Notes: generated by a model not told the origin, from the letters alone. A stretch of 64,000 nt of DNA from Pseudobowmanella zhangzhouensis (GCF_042662685.1 NZ_JBHSYO010000005.1:62001-126000); one strand, 5' to 3'. Counted from the stretch's first letter, positions 16,454 through 25,455 are shown. Numbers and translations are program-made.

Positions 16454-18463
16454 TCAGGCAGTTGTGCGCAGTTGTTGGCGCAGATTCTCGATATCGTCGC
16501 GCAGCGCCGCGGCTTTCTCGAATTCCAAATCGCGCGCAAAAGCAAACATTTGCTTTTCCAGCTTACCAATATCCGCCAACAGCTCTTTCTCACTCTTCGC
16601 CTGATATGTGCCTTTTTTGTCTGCCACTTTGCGCAGCTTAATGCCACCGGAGCCCTCGCCTTCTCCCACGTCCATGATGTCGGTGATTTTTTTATTCAAC
16701 GCGGTGGGAGTAATACCATGTTGCTGATTAAACGCGATTTGCGCTTCACGGCGCCGTTCGGTCTCCGCCATTGCCCGTTGCATCGAGCCGGTAATCTTAT
16801 CCGCATATAAAATCGCTTTACCTTTTACGTGGCGCGCCGCACGGCCGATGGTCTGGATCAGTGAACGATCGGAGCGCAAAAAGCCCTCTTTATCGGCATC
16901 CAGAATCGCCACCAGCGATACCTCTGGCATATCTAAGCCTTCACGCAGCAGGTTGATCCCCACTAACACATCAAATTTACCGATCCGCAGGTCGCGAATA
17001 ATTTCGATACGTTCAACCGTATCAATATCCGAGTGCAAATAGCGCACTTTGACATCGTGTTCGTGCAGGTAATCCGATAAATCTTCCGCCATTTTTTTGG
17101 TCAGCGTGGTCACCAGTACCCGCTCATCGTCGGCCACCCGCAGACGAATTTCAGATAACAGATCATCAACCTGGGTCGCGACCGGACGCACTTCAAGCAC
17201 CGGATCGAGCAAGCCGGTGGGGCGCACCACCTGCTCAACCACTTCATCATTACTCTGCTCCAGCTCATATTTACCGGGCGTCGCGGATACATAAATGGTT
17301 TGCGGTGCGAGCCGTTCAAATTCGTCAAATTTCAGCGGCCGGTTATCCAGCGCCGATGGTAAGCGAAAGCCATACTCCACCAAGGTTTCTTTACGCGAAC
17401 GATCCCCTTTATACATGGCGCCAATTTGCGGCACGGTCACGTGCGATTCATCGATAAACAGCAAACCATCGGCCGGAAAATAATCGATCAGGGTTGGCGG
17501 CGGCTCTCCCGGCGCACGACCGGACAAATAGCGCGAATAGTTTTCAATGCCCGAGCAGTAGCCCAATTCCAGCATCATTTCGATATCAAACTGGGTGCGC
17601 TGGGAAATACGCTGTTCTTCAATCAGCTTGTTCAAGTCTTTCAGCTGAGCGCGGCGATCCACCAGTTCCACTTTAATCTGATCGATCGCTTCGAGGATTT
17701 TCTCTCGGGGCGTGACGTAATGGGTTTTCGGGAAAATGGTGGTACGCGCCACCACTTTATCTATGCTGCCGGTGAGAGGGTCAAACAAACTGATTTTTTC
17801 AATCTCAGCATCAAACAACTCCACTCTGACCCCGAGGCGATCGGAGTCGGCCGGGAAGATATCAATCACATCGCCCCGTACCCGAAACGTGCCACGCTCA
17901 AAGGCCACGTCATTTCGGGTGTACTGCAATTCCGCCAGGCGGCGTAGTATGTCCCGTTGATCCATCAGATCGCCCTGACGCAAATGCAGCAGCATTTTCA
18001 TATAGGACTCAGGATCGCCCAGGCCATATATCGCCGATACACTGGACACAATGATGACGTCGCGGCGCTCCATCAGGGCCTTAGTCGCCGATAAACGCAT
18101 CTGCTCGATATGATCGTTAATCGATGCATCTTTTTCGATAAAGGTGTCGGTCGACGGCACATACGCTTCTGGCTGGTAGTAGTCGTAATAACTCACGAAG
18201 TACTCTACCGCGTTATCCGGGAAAAACTCTTTCATCTCCCCATATAACTGCGCCGCCAGGGTCTTGTTATGCGCAAGAATTAACGTGGGTCTTTGCGTCC
18301 GCGCAATGACATTGGCCATGGTAAAGGTTTTACCTGAGCCGGTCACACCCAGCAGGGTTTGATGGGCTAAGCCGGCGTCCAGCCCATCCAGCAATGCCTC
18401 GATGGCTTTGGGTTGATCACCAGCCGGTGAATAATTAGAAGCCAGAGTAAAACCGCGACTCAT
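16454..18463 (-). CDS. uvrB: Excinuclease ABC subunit B
   Basis: The 669-residue damage-verifying helicase of nucleotide excision repair. Walker A 'GVTGSGKT' near residue 40; the damage-probing beta-hairpin 'YYDYYQPEAYVP' near residue 95; 'DESHV' Walker B near 340; helicase motif VI 'QTIGRAARH'; and the C-terminal UVR domain (residues about 630-665, 'LEFEKAAALRDDI') that contacts UvrC. Length is typical. It overlaps the stop of the upstream MATE gene by 4 bases (ATGA), so it is at least partly translated from that message. No clear LexA box (CTGT-N8-ACAG) was seen just upstream of the pair. Confidence 0.98.
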   Translation of the reverse strand: MSRGFTLASNYSPAGDQPKAIEALLDGLDAGLAHQTLLGVTGSGKTFTMANVIARTQRPTLILAHNKTLAAQLYGEMKEFFPDNAVEYFVSYYDYYQPEAYVPSTDTFIEKDASINDHIEQMRLSATKALMERRDVIIVSSVSAIYGLGDPESYMKMLLHLRQGDLMDQRDILRRLAELQYTRNDVAFERGTFRVRGDVIDIFPADSDRLGVRVELFDAEIEKISLFDPLTGSIDKVVARTTIFPKTHYVTPREKILEAIDQIKVELVDRRAQLKDLNKLIEEQRISQRTQFDIEMMLELGYCSGIENYSRYLSGRAPGEPPPTLIDYFPADGLLFIDESHVTVPQIGAMYKGDRSRKETLVEYGFRLPSALDNRPLKFDEFERLAPQTIYVSATPGKYELEQSNDEVVEQVVRPTGLLDPVLEVRPVATQVDDLLSEIRLRVADDERVLVTTLTKKMAEDLSDYLHEHDVKVRYLHSDIDTVERIEIIRDLRIGKFDVLVGINLLREGLDMPEVSLVAILDADKEGFLRSDRSLIQTIGRAARHVKGKAILYADKITGSMQRAMAETERRREAQIAFNQQHGITPTALNKKITDIMDVGEGEGSGGIKLRKVADKKGTYQAKSEKELLADIGKLEKQMFAFARDLEFEKAAALRDDIENLRQQLRTTA

Positions 18464-19836
18464 GCCGTCACTCCTGCGTTTAATTCCGCCTTAATAACCC
18501 GGTTAAACCAACTATATGCCAGGCCTGCGGTGAGCAAATTCGCCACAATACCCGCCCAGAACATACCGTGTAATCCAAATAACAAACTGCCGAAATATGA
18601 AAGCGGCACAAAAAAGATAAATAAACGTGCGGTGCTAAGCCCCAGTGCGGACATGGGCTTATGCATCGCATTAAACGAGGAATTAGACAAAATAATCACG
18701 CCCTGCAAACCATAGCCAAGCGGTACGACCGACAAAAATAAACCGATCAACTCAGCAACCTGTGCTTCCTTGGCAAACAGGCCAGCCAGTAAGCCTGACG
18801 CAATCCACAACACGGCAAACATGACAAATTGCCACACCAACACAAAGCGGATCGCCAGGCGGTAGGCTTCAGCCACCCGATGCAGCTTACCGGCGCCAAA
18901 ATTCTGACTGATAAATGGCGGCAGGCTCATGGAAAGTGCCAGCACGATAATACTCGCCAAAGATTCCAAGCGATTACCCACTCCCCAGGCCGCAACTGCC
19001 TCCGTGCCAAATCCAGCCACAATGGCCGTTAGCACCCCGCCCGCCAGTGGCGTGAGCATATTGGCACCCGCTGCTGGTAAGCCAATATGTAAAATCGCGC
19101 GACTACTGGCGCGAAATTCCGGCCAGGTCAACAAGCGCGCTAGGATCAGTTTGCGCCGAAAAGCGAGCAAATAAATGATGGTAATCACACCGACAATCCA
19201 GGCTATCAGGGTGGCCAGTGCCGCCCCTTGTATTCCCATCGCCGGTACCGGCCCCCAACCAAAGATCAGCAGGGGATCCAGCAGCGCATTGATCAGCCCC
19301 CCGGCCGCCATGATCTTACTGGGTGTTTTGGTATCGCCGGCACCGCGCAACACGCTGTTGCCGACCATGGGCATTGCCAGCATTATCCCGGCCAGATACC
19401 AGGTGCCCATGTAATCGCGAATATGTGGCATTTCCTGCGCGGTGGCGCCCAGCGCCAGGAAGATGGGATCGATGGTCAGCCAACCGATTAAACACAATCC
19501 CCCCACCAGCAAAAATGCCAGCATTAATGCCCCGGTGCCAAATTCGTGCGCTAAATGCTGCTCACCACGGCCAAGATAGCGGCCAATCACCGCTGAGGTG
19601 CCGATCCCAAGCCCAATGTTCAGGCTGATCACGGTAAAGGTGACTGGAAAGGTAAAACTGATGGCAGCCAATTCATCGGTGCCCAGCAAACTAACAAAGA
19701 AGGTATCTACCAACCCAAACGTCATTAACAGGATCATGCCGTAAATCATCGGCACCGTCATACGTTTAAGGGTTGGGCCAATGGGATCTTCGAGTAAATT
19801 AACCGGGGAAGGTTTGACAGATGATGAGTGACTCAA
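18460..19836 (-). CDS. MATE family efflux transporter
   Basis: A 458-residue integral membrane protein with about twelve hydrophobic segments in two related halves, as in multidrug and toxin extrusion antiporters. Recognisable are 'PMIYGMILLMTFGLVDTFFVSLLG', 'RGAGDTKTPSKI' after the first half, and the matching second-half segment 'QNFGAGKLHRVAEA'. Substrates are probably cationic drugs or metabolites exchanged for Na+ or H+. It is upstream of and overlaps uvrB, an unusual partnership. I cannot place it in NorM or DinF subfamilies from reading alone. Confidence 0.93.
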   Translation of the reverse strand: MSHSSSVKPSPVNLLEDPIGPTLKRMTVPMIYGMILLMTFGLVDTFFVSLLGTDELAAISFTFPVTFTVISLNIGLGIGTSAVIGRYLGRGEQHLAHEFGTGALMLAFLLVGGLCLIGWLTIDPIFLALGATAQEMPHIRDYMGTWYLAGIMLAMPMVGNSVLRGAGDTKTPSKIMAAGGLINALLDPLLIFGWGPVPAMGIQGAALATLIAWIVGVITIIYLLAFRRKLILARLLTWPEFRASSRAILHIGLPAAGANMLTPLAGGVLTAIVAGFGTEAVAAWGVGNRLESLASIIVLALSMSLPPFISQNFGAGKLHRVAEAYRLAIRFVLVWQFVMFAVLWIASGLLAGLFAKEAQVAELIGLFLSVVPLGYGLQGVIILSNSSFNAMHKPMSALGLSTARLFIFFVPLSYFGSLLFGLHGMFWAGIVANLLTAGLAYSWFNRVIKAELNAGVTA

Positions 19837-20183
19837 GGGATCTCTGCGATCTAATGAAATAGTCCTGCCATGTTAGCGCAAACCAATAAGGCGTGTCATG
19901 GTAACAACCTGATTAACAAACAATTGCACCTTAATTGATCAAAAGCGGGCTAATTCTCACCGATATCGCGCATTCGACCGGCAACTCATGTCGCTCAGCC
20001 ATAAATCCCAACCGGAAACAAGCCTTTTTTAGGACTATTTAGCACTGCACAAATAAACAACACACAAGCATTACGGTTAAATTACAAACAAACCCACATC
20101 ATTATTTACATTTCATTAACTATGCATAAATTGTTGAATTATAACAATTTTAATAAGTGAACAGGGGTCAATTGAAGTGAAAC

Positions 20184-20192
20184 TGTGAATAA
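20184..20192 (-). promoter_or_regulatory. DnaA box (TTATTCACA)
   Basis: The reverse complement of this 9-mer matches the TTATNCACA consensus exactly. First of three boxes within 76 bases. Confidence 0.6.
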
Positions 20193-20236
20193 GCCGCTAA
20201 TCCAGAGCAGCTTATGCCCAGCACTCATACACACAC

Positions 20237-20245
20237 TTATCCACA
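20237..20245 (+). promoter_or_regulatory. DnaA box (TTATCCACA)
   Basis: Exact match to the highest-affinity DnaA box consensus TTATCCACA. Confidence 0.7.
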
Positions 20246-20250
20246 GGTTT

Positions 20251-20259
20251 CGTGGATAA
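20251..20259 (-). promoter_or_regulatory. DnaA box variant (TTATCCACG)
   Basis: One base from consensus and in the opposite orientation, five bases from the perfect box at 20237-20245, forming an inverted pair. Weaker look-alikes are TTATTTACA at 20102-20110 and TTATGCCCA at 20212-20220. Confidence 0.55.
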
Positions 20260-20608
20260 CTTGGAGCAACGCACGACGCGCGGGGCGTCCACTATGATCG
20301 TGATCGAATTTTTGTAAGTCATCACTCACGTTTGAACCGACATAATCAGGCTGGATCTTATTAACTGCTGATGATCGATCCAGTATTGCGATCCTATACT
20401 TATACCTTTTTCTTATTCCTTTATAATTTTTTATAACATTGAAAAGAAATAATCCGCGCTAGATGCAAGCGCTTACATTTAATTACGCTAATTTGCCTCC
20501 AGCCGATCATAAACCTGTCGAAAACGCCCAAATTTGGTTAGCAAACGCCCAACCTGCTCATCTTTCAGGCAAACAAATCAAATCCCGTGAAAATCTGTAT
20601 TTCCCTTA

Positions 20609-20637
20609 TTGACAGGGTGAGGTTCGATGCATATCAT
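20609..20637 (+). promoter_or_regulatory. Sigma-70 promoter of the tRNA-Asn pair
   Basis: TTGACA (20609-20614), 17-base spacer, TATCAT (20632-20637), then a G/C-rich discriminator before the likely start near 20645, 12 bases upstream of the first tRNA. GC-rich discriminators are the hallmark of stringently (ppGpp) controlled stable-RNA promoters. Confidence 0.8.
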
Positions 20638-20656
20638 TCGCCCCCGTTGAATCTGG

Positions 20657-20733
20657 TCCCCCTTAGCTCAGTTGGTTAGAGCGACGGACTGTTAATCCGC
20701 AGGTCCCCCGTTCGAGTCGGGGAGGGGGAGCCA
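20657..20733 (+). tRNA. tRNA-Asn (GTT), copy 1
   Basis: A 77-base cloverleaf with anticodon GTT in the loop 'CTGTTAA'. The acceptor arm TCCCCCT pairs with AGGGGGA, the T arm has the TTCGAGT loop flanked by CCCCG/CGGGG, and CCA is encoded. Preceded by a strong promoter. Confidence 0.97.
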
Positions 20734-20754
20734 ACTCAACAACGCGTTTTCGAT

Positions 20755-20831
20755 TCCCCCTTAGCTCAGTTGGTTAGAGCGACGGACTGTTAATCCGCAG
20801 GTCCCCCGTTCGAGTCGGGGAGGGGGAGCCA
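20755..20831 (+). tRNA. tRNA-Asn (GTT), copy 2
   Basis: Identical over its full 77 bases to the copy 21 bases upstream; probably co-transcribed with it. CCA is encoded. No obvious intrinsic terminator follows. Confidence 0.97.
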
Positions 20832-20950
20832 ACGCACCTTCCACTTATACTATCTCTCTTTCTAAATTCCTGATTAGTTTACCGTAAATACCCTTGTGAT
20901 TCGGGATATTCTGAGCAATATCAAGTTGTTAATTCGTCAAGAAATTCGGA

Positions 20951-20956
20951 TAATAC
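20951..20956 (+). promoter_or_regulatory. Candidate -10 element for the rsx operon
   Basis: TAATAC, with a TTGTTA 19 bases upstream (20926-20931) as a poor -35. It lies about 40 bases before rsxA. The long spacer makes this tentative. Confidence 0.3.
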
Positions 20957-20994
20957 CCTCTGTTTTTTTGCTACGCGTTCCACGTTTCTGATTA

Positions 20995-21579
20995 ATGACA
21001 GACTACCTGTTACTGCTGATTGCGACCGTATTGGTCAATAACTTTGTGCTGGTCAAGTTTCTCGGCCTGTGCCCGTTTATGGGTGTGTCGGGCAAACTGG
21101 AGACCGCCATCGGTATGTCGTTAGCAACGACATTCGTACTCACCCTAGCCTCGCTATCCAGCTATTTGGTGGAACACTACATCTTATTACCTCTGGGGAT
21201 CGGCTATCTTCGCACCCTGACCTTTATTCTGGTCATCGCGGTGGTCGTGCAATTCACAGAGATGGTGGTACATAAAACCAGTCCAACTCTTTATCGCCTG
21301 TTGGGCATCTTCTTACCTTTGATTACCACAAACTGTGCGGTACTGGGTGTCGCCCTGCTTAACATTAACGAGAATCATGGTCTGGTGGACTCCATTGTGT
21401 ATGGCTTTGGTGCCGCGCTTGGCTTCTCACTGGTACTGATTTTATTTGCGGCCATGCGTGAACGCTTAGCCGCTGCAGATGTGCCAAAACATTTTAAAGG
21501 TGCATCCATTGCCATGATCACCGCCGGATTGATGTCTTTGGCGTTTATGGGTTTCAGCGGGCTGGTGAAAATCGGATGA
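20995..21579 (+). CDS. rsxA: Rnf/Rsx electron transport complex subunit A
   Basis: A 194-residue membrane protein with six hydrophobic segments, first subunit of the Rnf (Rsx) complex that moves electrons between ferredoxin and NAD(H) coupled to Na+ or H+ movement, and in E. coli keeps SoxR reduced. 'NNFVLVKFLGLCPFMGVS' and 'LPLITTNCAVLGVALLN' are family signatures; the two half-membrane cysteine segments (LGLCP, TTNCA) bind the membrane-embedded iron-sulfur centre shared with RsxE. It opens the operon rsxABCDGE-nth (also called rnf) and overlaps rsxB by 4 bases. Confidence 0.98.
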   Translation: MTDYLLLLIATVLVNNFVLVKFLGLCPFMGVSGKLETAIGMSLATTFVLTLASLSSYLVEHYILLPLGIGYLRTLTFILVIAVVVQFTEMVVHKTSPTLYRLLGIFLPLITTNCAVLGVALLNINENHGLVDSIVYGFGAALGFSLVLILFAAMRERLAAADVPKHFKGASIAMITAGLMSLAFMGFSGLVKIG

Positions 21580-22124
21580 TCACAGCACTTATTATTCTTG
21601 CCCTGCTGGCGCTGGGCTTTGGGCTGTTGCTTGGCTACGCCGCACTGCGCTTTAAAGTGGAGGGCGACCCGCTGGTCGAACAAATTGATGCCCTGCTCCC
21701 GCAGACCCAATGCGGACAGTGTGGTTATCCCGGCTGCCGTCCTTATGCTGAGGCGATCGCGAACGGCGACGAGATCAATAAATGTCCTCCTGGCGGCGAA
21801 GCCACCATCAAAAACCTCGCGGACCTGATGGGCGTTGAAGCCAAACCTTTACATGGTGGCAGCACTGAGCCGGAAGTTAAAAAAGTCGCCTTTATCCGCG
21901 AAGATGAATGTATCGGCTGCACTAAGTGTATTCAGGCCTGCCCGGTCGATGCCATTGTCGGCGCGACCCGCCAGATGCACACGGTGATCACCAGCGAATG
22001 TACCGGCTGTGACCTGTGCGTGGAGCCTTGCCCGGTGGATTGTATTGATATGGTTCCGATCAAAACCGGCATCACTAACTGGCGTTGGGATCTTAACCCT
22101 ATCGCCATTAAGCAGGTAGATTAA
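21576..22124 (+). CDS. rsxB: Rnf/Rsx electron transport complex subunit B (ferredoxin)
   Basis: A 182-residue polyferredoxin anchored by one N-terminal helix (residues 3-25). A four-Cys 4Fe-4S domain ('CGQCGYPGC...CPPGG') is followed by two bacterial ferredoxin repeats ('CIGCTKCIQACPVD', 'CTGCDLCVEPCPVD'). It passes electrons between the soluble donor/acceptor side and the membrane subunits. All cluster cysteines are present. Confidence 0.98.
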   Translation: MITALIILALLALGFGLLLGYAALRFKVEGDPLVEQIDALLPQTQCGQCGYPGCRPYAEAIANGDEINKCPPGGEATIKNLADLMGVEAKPLHGGSTEPEVKKVAFIREDECIGCTKCIQACPVDAIVGATRQMHTVITSECTGCDLCVEPCPVDCIDMVPIKTGITNWRWDLNPIAIKQVD

Positions 22125-22126
22125 GC

Positions 22127-24397
22127 GTGTCGATGGAAAGTCTGTTTAACCGCCTAAAAGCGGGTCGTCTGTTTAGCTTTCCCGGTGGCGTCAAGCCGCC
22201 GGAGCGTAAAGCCTTATCTAATCAGACCGCAATCGCTGCCCTGCCCCTGCCTGACAAGTTATTTGTCAGCCTGAAACAACATATTGGGGTTGAAGGCAAA
22301 GTGCAGGTTAAAGAAGGGGATAAAGTGCTTAAAGGCCAGGTGCTTACGGCCAGCCCCAACCCGTTCGCCGTGCCCGTGCATGCCCCAACGTCAGGCACGG
22401 TTACCCGCATTGGTCTGCATGCCGCGGCGCATCCGTCTGGTTTACCTGAGCAAACCATCGAAATCACACCCGATGGTCTGGGACAATGGACGACCCTGTC
22501 GCCCATCCCCAATTATGCGCAATTACCAAAGATGAAAATCATTGAAGCCATCTGTAATGCCGGGATTAGCGGCATGGGCGGTGCAGGCTTCCCGACCCAT
22601 CTGAAAATCTCCAGCAAGAAAGACGTGGAATTTTTGATCATCAATGGTGTGGAGTGTGAGCCTTATATTACTGCCGATGATCGCCTCATGCGTGAACACG
22701 CCTGGCAGATCCGTCAGGGTATCGACATTCTGGTTCACCTGCTCAATCCGGGTGCAGTGCTGATTGCCATTGAAGAAAACAAACCCGAGGCAATCGACGC
22801 TATGCGGGTGGCGTGTAAAGATCAGAGTCGTTATCTAGTTTGTCCAATCCCTACCCGTTATCCGGCTGGTGGTGAGAAGCAATTGATCCAGAATCTGCTG
22901 GATCGTGAAGTACCGCGCAAAGGTCTGCCCATTGATGTGGGCGTGATCATGCAAAACGTCGGCACTTGCTACGCCATCGCCGATGCCATTTTCAGCGGTA
23001 AGCCACTGATTGAGCGGGTCGTTACCTTAACCGGTGAAAGCTTGCAGGCCCCCGGCAACTATTGGGTACCGCTGGGTACGCCGGTATATCACCTGTTAAA
23101 TCAGGCAAAATACGTCAGCTCATTACAACAGAAAAAACGCATTATTATGGGCGGCCCCATGATGGGCTTTACCCTGCATACGGATCTGGCCCCAGTGGTG
23201 AAAACCAGCAACTGTGTGCTGGTACCCTCTGACCAGGCCATGCCACTGCCACCAGATGAACAAAGCTGTATCCGCTGTGCAGCCTGCGCCGATGCCTGCC
23301 CTGCCAGTTTGCTGCCTCAGCAACTTTACTGGCATGCCAAAGCCAATGAGCTGGAGCGCGCTCAGGACTTTAATCTGTTTGACTGTATTGAATGCGGTGC
23401 CTGTGCTTATGTGTGCCCCAGCGATATTCCGCTGGTGCATTACTATCGCCGCGCCAAGGCCGACATCCGCATTCAGGAACAGGAGAAACAGAAATCTGAC
23501 AAGGCTCGTCAGCGCTTCGAAGCCCGTAATGCACGTTTAGAGCGTGAGGCAGAAGAGCGCAAAGCCAAACACGCCGAAGCCGCTGAACGTCGTCGTCAGG
23601 CGATGCAACAACCGGCAGACAATCCGCAGGACAAAATTGCCGCCGCACTGGCCCGGGTACAAGCCAAGAAGCAAGCCGCGCAGCCCGATGCAGTGCCAGA
23701 GGCCAATGAAGATAAAGTGGCTGCCGCCATCGCCCGTGCCAAAGCCAAACGCGAGGCGCAGCAGGCCCAAACCGGTGAACCGGCCAAGGCCTCAGCGCTA
23801 GCCGACGATCCTAAAAAAGCCCAGGTCGCGTCGGCCATTGCCCGCGCTAAAGCCAAGCGCGAAGCCCAGCAGGCACAGACTACAGAAACCGTCGAATCTG
23901 CCTCGCCAGCAGCAAGCGATGATGCTGAGGCGGCGAAAAAAGCTCGGGTTGCCGCCGCCGTTGCACGCGCTAAAGCAAAACGCGATGCAGAAAAGGCCGA
24001 CGACGCACCTGAAAGCGACGCTCAGCCCGCCGAAAATGCCCAAATTGATGACGCAGACGCGGCGAAAAAAGCCCGTGTCGCGGCAGCCGTTGCCAAAGCG
24101 AAAGCCAAGCGCGACGCAGAAAAGGCCGACGACGCACCTGAAAGCGACGCTCAGCCCGCCGAAAATGCCCAAATTGATGACGTAGACGCGGCCAAAAAAG
24201 CCCGTGTCGCGGCAGCCCTTGCCAAAGCTAAGGCCAAGCGCGATGCAGAAAAGGCCGCCAGTACCACTGAAACTAACCACCAACCAGACGATATCACGCA
24301 GGTTGATGATGCAGAGGCCGCAAAGCGCGCCCGGGTAAAAGCCGCGGTCGCGCGTGCCAAAGCGAAAAAAGCGCAACAACAGGATGATCCATCATGA
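22127..24397 (+). CDS. rsxC: Rnf/Rsx electron transport complex subunit C with repeat tail
   Basis: The 756-residue NADH-binding flavoprotein subunit. The N-terminus 'GRLFSFPGGVKPPERKALSN', 'GMGGAGFPTHLK' (nucleotide/FMN site near residue 150), and two 4Fe-4S motifs ('CIRCAACADACP', 'CIECGACAYVCP', residues about 380-435) are canonical. From about residue 440 a long Ala/Lys/Arg/Glu-rich tail of over 300 residues is built of AKKARVAAAVARAKAKR-type helices, the last part as near-identical 43-residue repeats. Such a tail is known in gammaproteobacterial RsxC, but its length varies. GTG at 22127 and ATG at 22133 are both possible starts. Confidence 0.96.
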   Translation: MSMESLFNRLKAGRLFSFPGGVKPPERKALSNQTAIAALPLPDKLFVSLKQHIGVEGKVQVKEGDKVLKGQVLTASPNPFAVPVHAPTSGTVTRIGLHAAAHPSGLPEQTIEITPDGLGQWTTLSPIPNYAQLPKMKIIEAICNAGISGMGGAGFPTHLKISSKKDVEFLIINGVECEPYITADDRLMREHAWQIRQGIDILVHLLNPGAVLIAIEENKPEAIDAMRVACKDQSRYLVCPIPTRYPAGGEKQLIQNLLDREVPRKGLPIDVGVIMQNVGTCYAIADAIFSGKPLIERVVTLTGESLQAPGNYWVPLGTPVYHLLNQAKYVSSLQQKKRIIMGGPMMGFTLHTDLAPVVKTSNCVLVPSDQAMPLPPDEQSCIRCAACADACPASLLPQQLYWHAKANELERAQDFNLFDCIECGACAYVCPSDIPLVHYYRRAKADIRIQEQEKQKSDKARQRFEARNARLEREAEERKAKHAEAAERRRQAMQQPADNPQDKIAAALARVQAKKQAAQPDAVPEANEDKVAAAIARAKAKREAQQAQTGEPAKASALADDPKKAQVASAIARAKAKREAQQAQTTETVESASPAASDDAEAAKKARVAAAVARAKAKRDAEKADDAPESDAQPAENAQIDDADAAKKARVAAAVAKAKAKRDAEKADDAPESDAQPAENAQIDDVDAAKKARVAAALAKAKAKRDAEKAASTTETNHQPDDITQVDDAEAAKRARVKAAVARAKAKKAQQQDDPS
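23987..24330 (+). repeat. Tandem 129-bp (43-residue) repeats in rsxC
   Basis: Copy starts are spaced exactly 129 bases apart (the AAAAGGCCG block occurs at 23991, 24120 and 24249). Copies 1 and 2 are identical for about 66 bases and differ at only a few positions in the rest; the third copy diverges. High DNA identity suggests recent unequal recombination. Confidence 0.9.
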
Positions 24398-25455
24398 CCT
24401 TTAAAGTCGCCAGCTCTCCCCACCAGCATGCCATGCGTAATACCGCTGGGTTAATGCGGTTGGTCATCTATTGCGCGGTGCCCGGCATTGTGGTGCAGGG
24501 CTATTTTTTTGGCTGGGGCATACTGGTGCAACTGATATTGGCCGTACTGACTGCACTGGTCAGTGAAGGCGTATTTCTGGCCCTGCGTAAGCGCAATTTC
24601 GAACGGGCGCTGGGCGACTATTCTGCCGTATTAACTGCGATTTTACTGGCCATCAGTATTCCGCCGCTCGCCCCCTGGTGGATTGTGGTATTGGGTACCT
24701 TTTTTGCCATCGTGATCGTAAAGCAACTCTATGGGGGATTGGGTAATAACCTGTTTAATCCGGCTATGGCCGCCTACGTGATGTTGCTGATTTCCTTCCC
24801 GGTGCAGATGACCGCCTGGGCACCGGTTCAAGCACTGACCCAGTTTTCGGTGAATTTGGCTGATGCCGCCAGTGTCGTGTTCACCGGCTTTACCACCGAT
24901 GGCTACAGCCTGGGGCAGCTGCAAACCAATATTGATGGCGTGACATTGGCTACCCCACTGGATCAGGTACGTACCGATCTGACACTGGGCCTGACCTATC
25001 ATGAAAGCCTGCAAAACGAAATTTTTAATCATGGAATGGGCATCGGCTGGGCATGGGTCAATCTGGCCTACCTGCTGGGTGGACTGGTTCTGATCAAGAC
25101 ACGAGCGATCAACTGGCATATTCCCGGTGCCATGCTCGGTACCTTAGCCGCCATCGCTGCGGTTATGTATGCCACCGATGCCAGTATTTATGCATCTCCC
25201 GCATTCCATTTATTCAGCGGCGCAGCCATGCTCGGGGCATTTTTCATCGCCACCGATCCAGTTTCCGCCGCGACCAGCAACAAAGGTCGCTTAGTGTATG
25301 GTGCGGGCATTGGTCTGTGGGTTTACCTGATCCGCACATTTGGCGGCTATCCGGATGCCGTAGCATTTGCTGTCTTGATTATGAATATGGCCGTGCCACT
25401 GATTGATTACTATCTGAAACCCCGGGTTTATGGGCATTGGAGTAAACGCCGATGA
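24394..25455 (+). CDS. rsxD: Rnf/Rsx electron transport complex subunit D
   Basis: A 353-residue membrane subunit with about nine hydrophobic segments and a covalently bound FMN. The candidate flavinylated Thr is in 'GVTLATPLDQ' near residue 190. 'GGLGNNLFNPAMAAYVMLL' and 'SGAAMLGAFFIATDPVSAATS' are family signatures, related to NqrB. It overlaps rsxC and rsxG by 4 bases each. Confidence 0.97.
   Translation: MTFKVASSPHQHAMRNTAGLMRLVIYCAVPGIVVQGYFFGWGILVQLILAVLTALVSEGVFLALRKRNFERALGDYSAVLTAILLAISIPPLAPWWIVVLGTFFAIVIVKQLYGGLGNNLFNPAMAAYVMLLISFPVQMTAWAPVQALTQFSVNLADAASVVFTGFTTDGYSLGQLQTNIDGVTLATPLDQVRTDLTLGLTYHESLQNEIFNHGMGIGWAWVNLAYLLGGLVLIKTRAINWHIPGAMLGTLAAIAAVMYATDASIYASPAFHLFSGAAMLGAFFIATDPVSAATSNKGRLVYGAGIGLWVYLIRTFGGYPDAVAFAVLIMNMAVPLIDYYLKPRVYGHWSKRR

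Larger units (their letters stand above)
19837..20656. other. 820-bp gene-free region with DnaA boxes, GATC sites and AT-rich tract
   Basis: No convincing ORF lies here. The stretch holds several DnaA-box-like 9-mers between 20102 and 20259 (separate entries), many GATC sites, an AT-rich tract at about 20400-20452, and the tRNA promoter at its right end. It separates the MATE-uvrB operon (leftward) from the tRNA-Asn genes (rightward), so it must carry promoters for both. It looks more like a DnaA-titrating or DnaA-regulated region than a chromosomal origin, since mnmG, dnaA, rpmH and mioC are absent. Confidence 0.6.

Noticed and set aside
19837..20656. Possible chromosomal replication origin (DnaA boxes, AT-rich tract, GATC sites).
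   Set aside because: Genes that flank oriC in gammaproteobacteria (mnmG, mioC, dnaA, rpmH) are absent and only about three good boxes are present; a DnaA-regulated or titrating site is more likely.
23798..24379. 193-codon antisense frame in the rsxC repeat tail.
   Set aside because: Produced by the Ala/Lys codon repetition on the other strand; low-complexity Gly/Phe/Cys translation.
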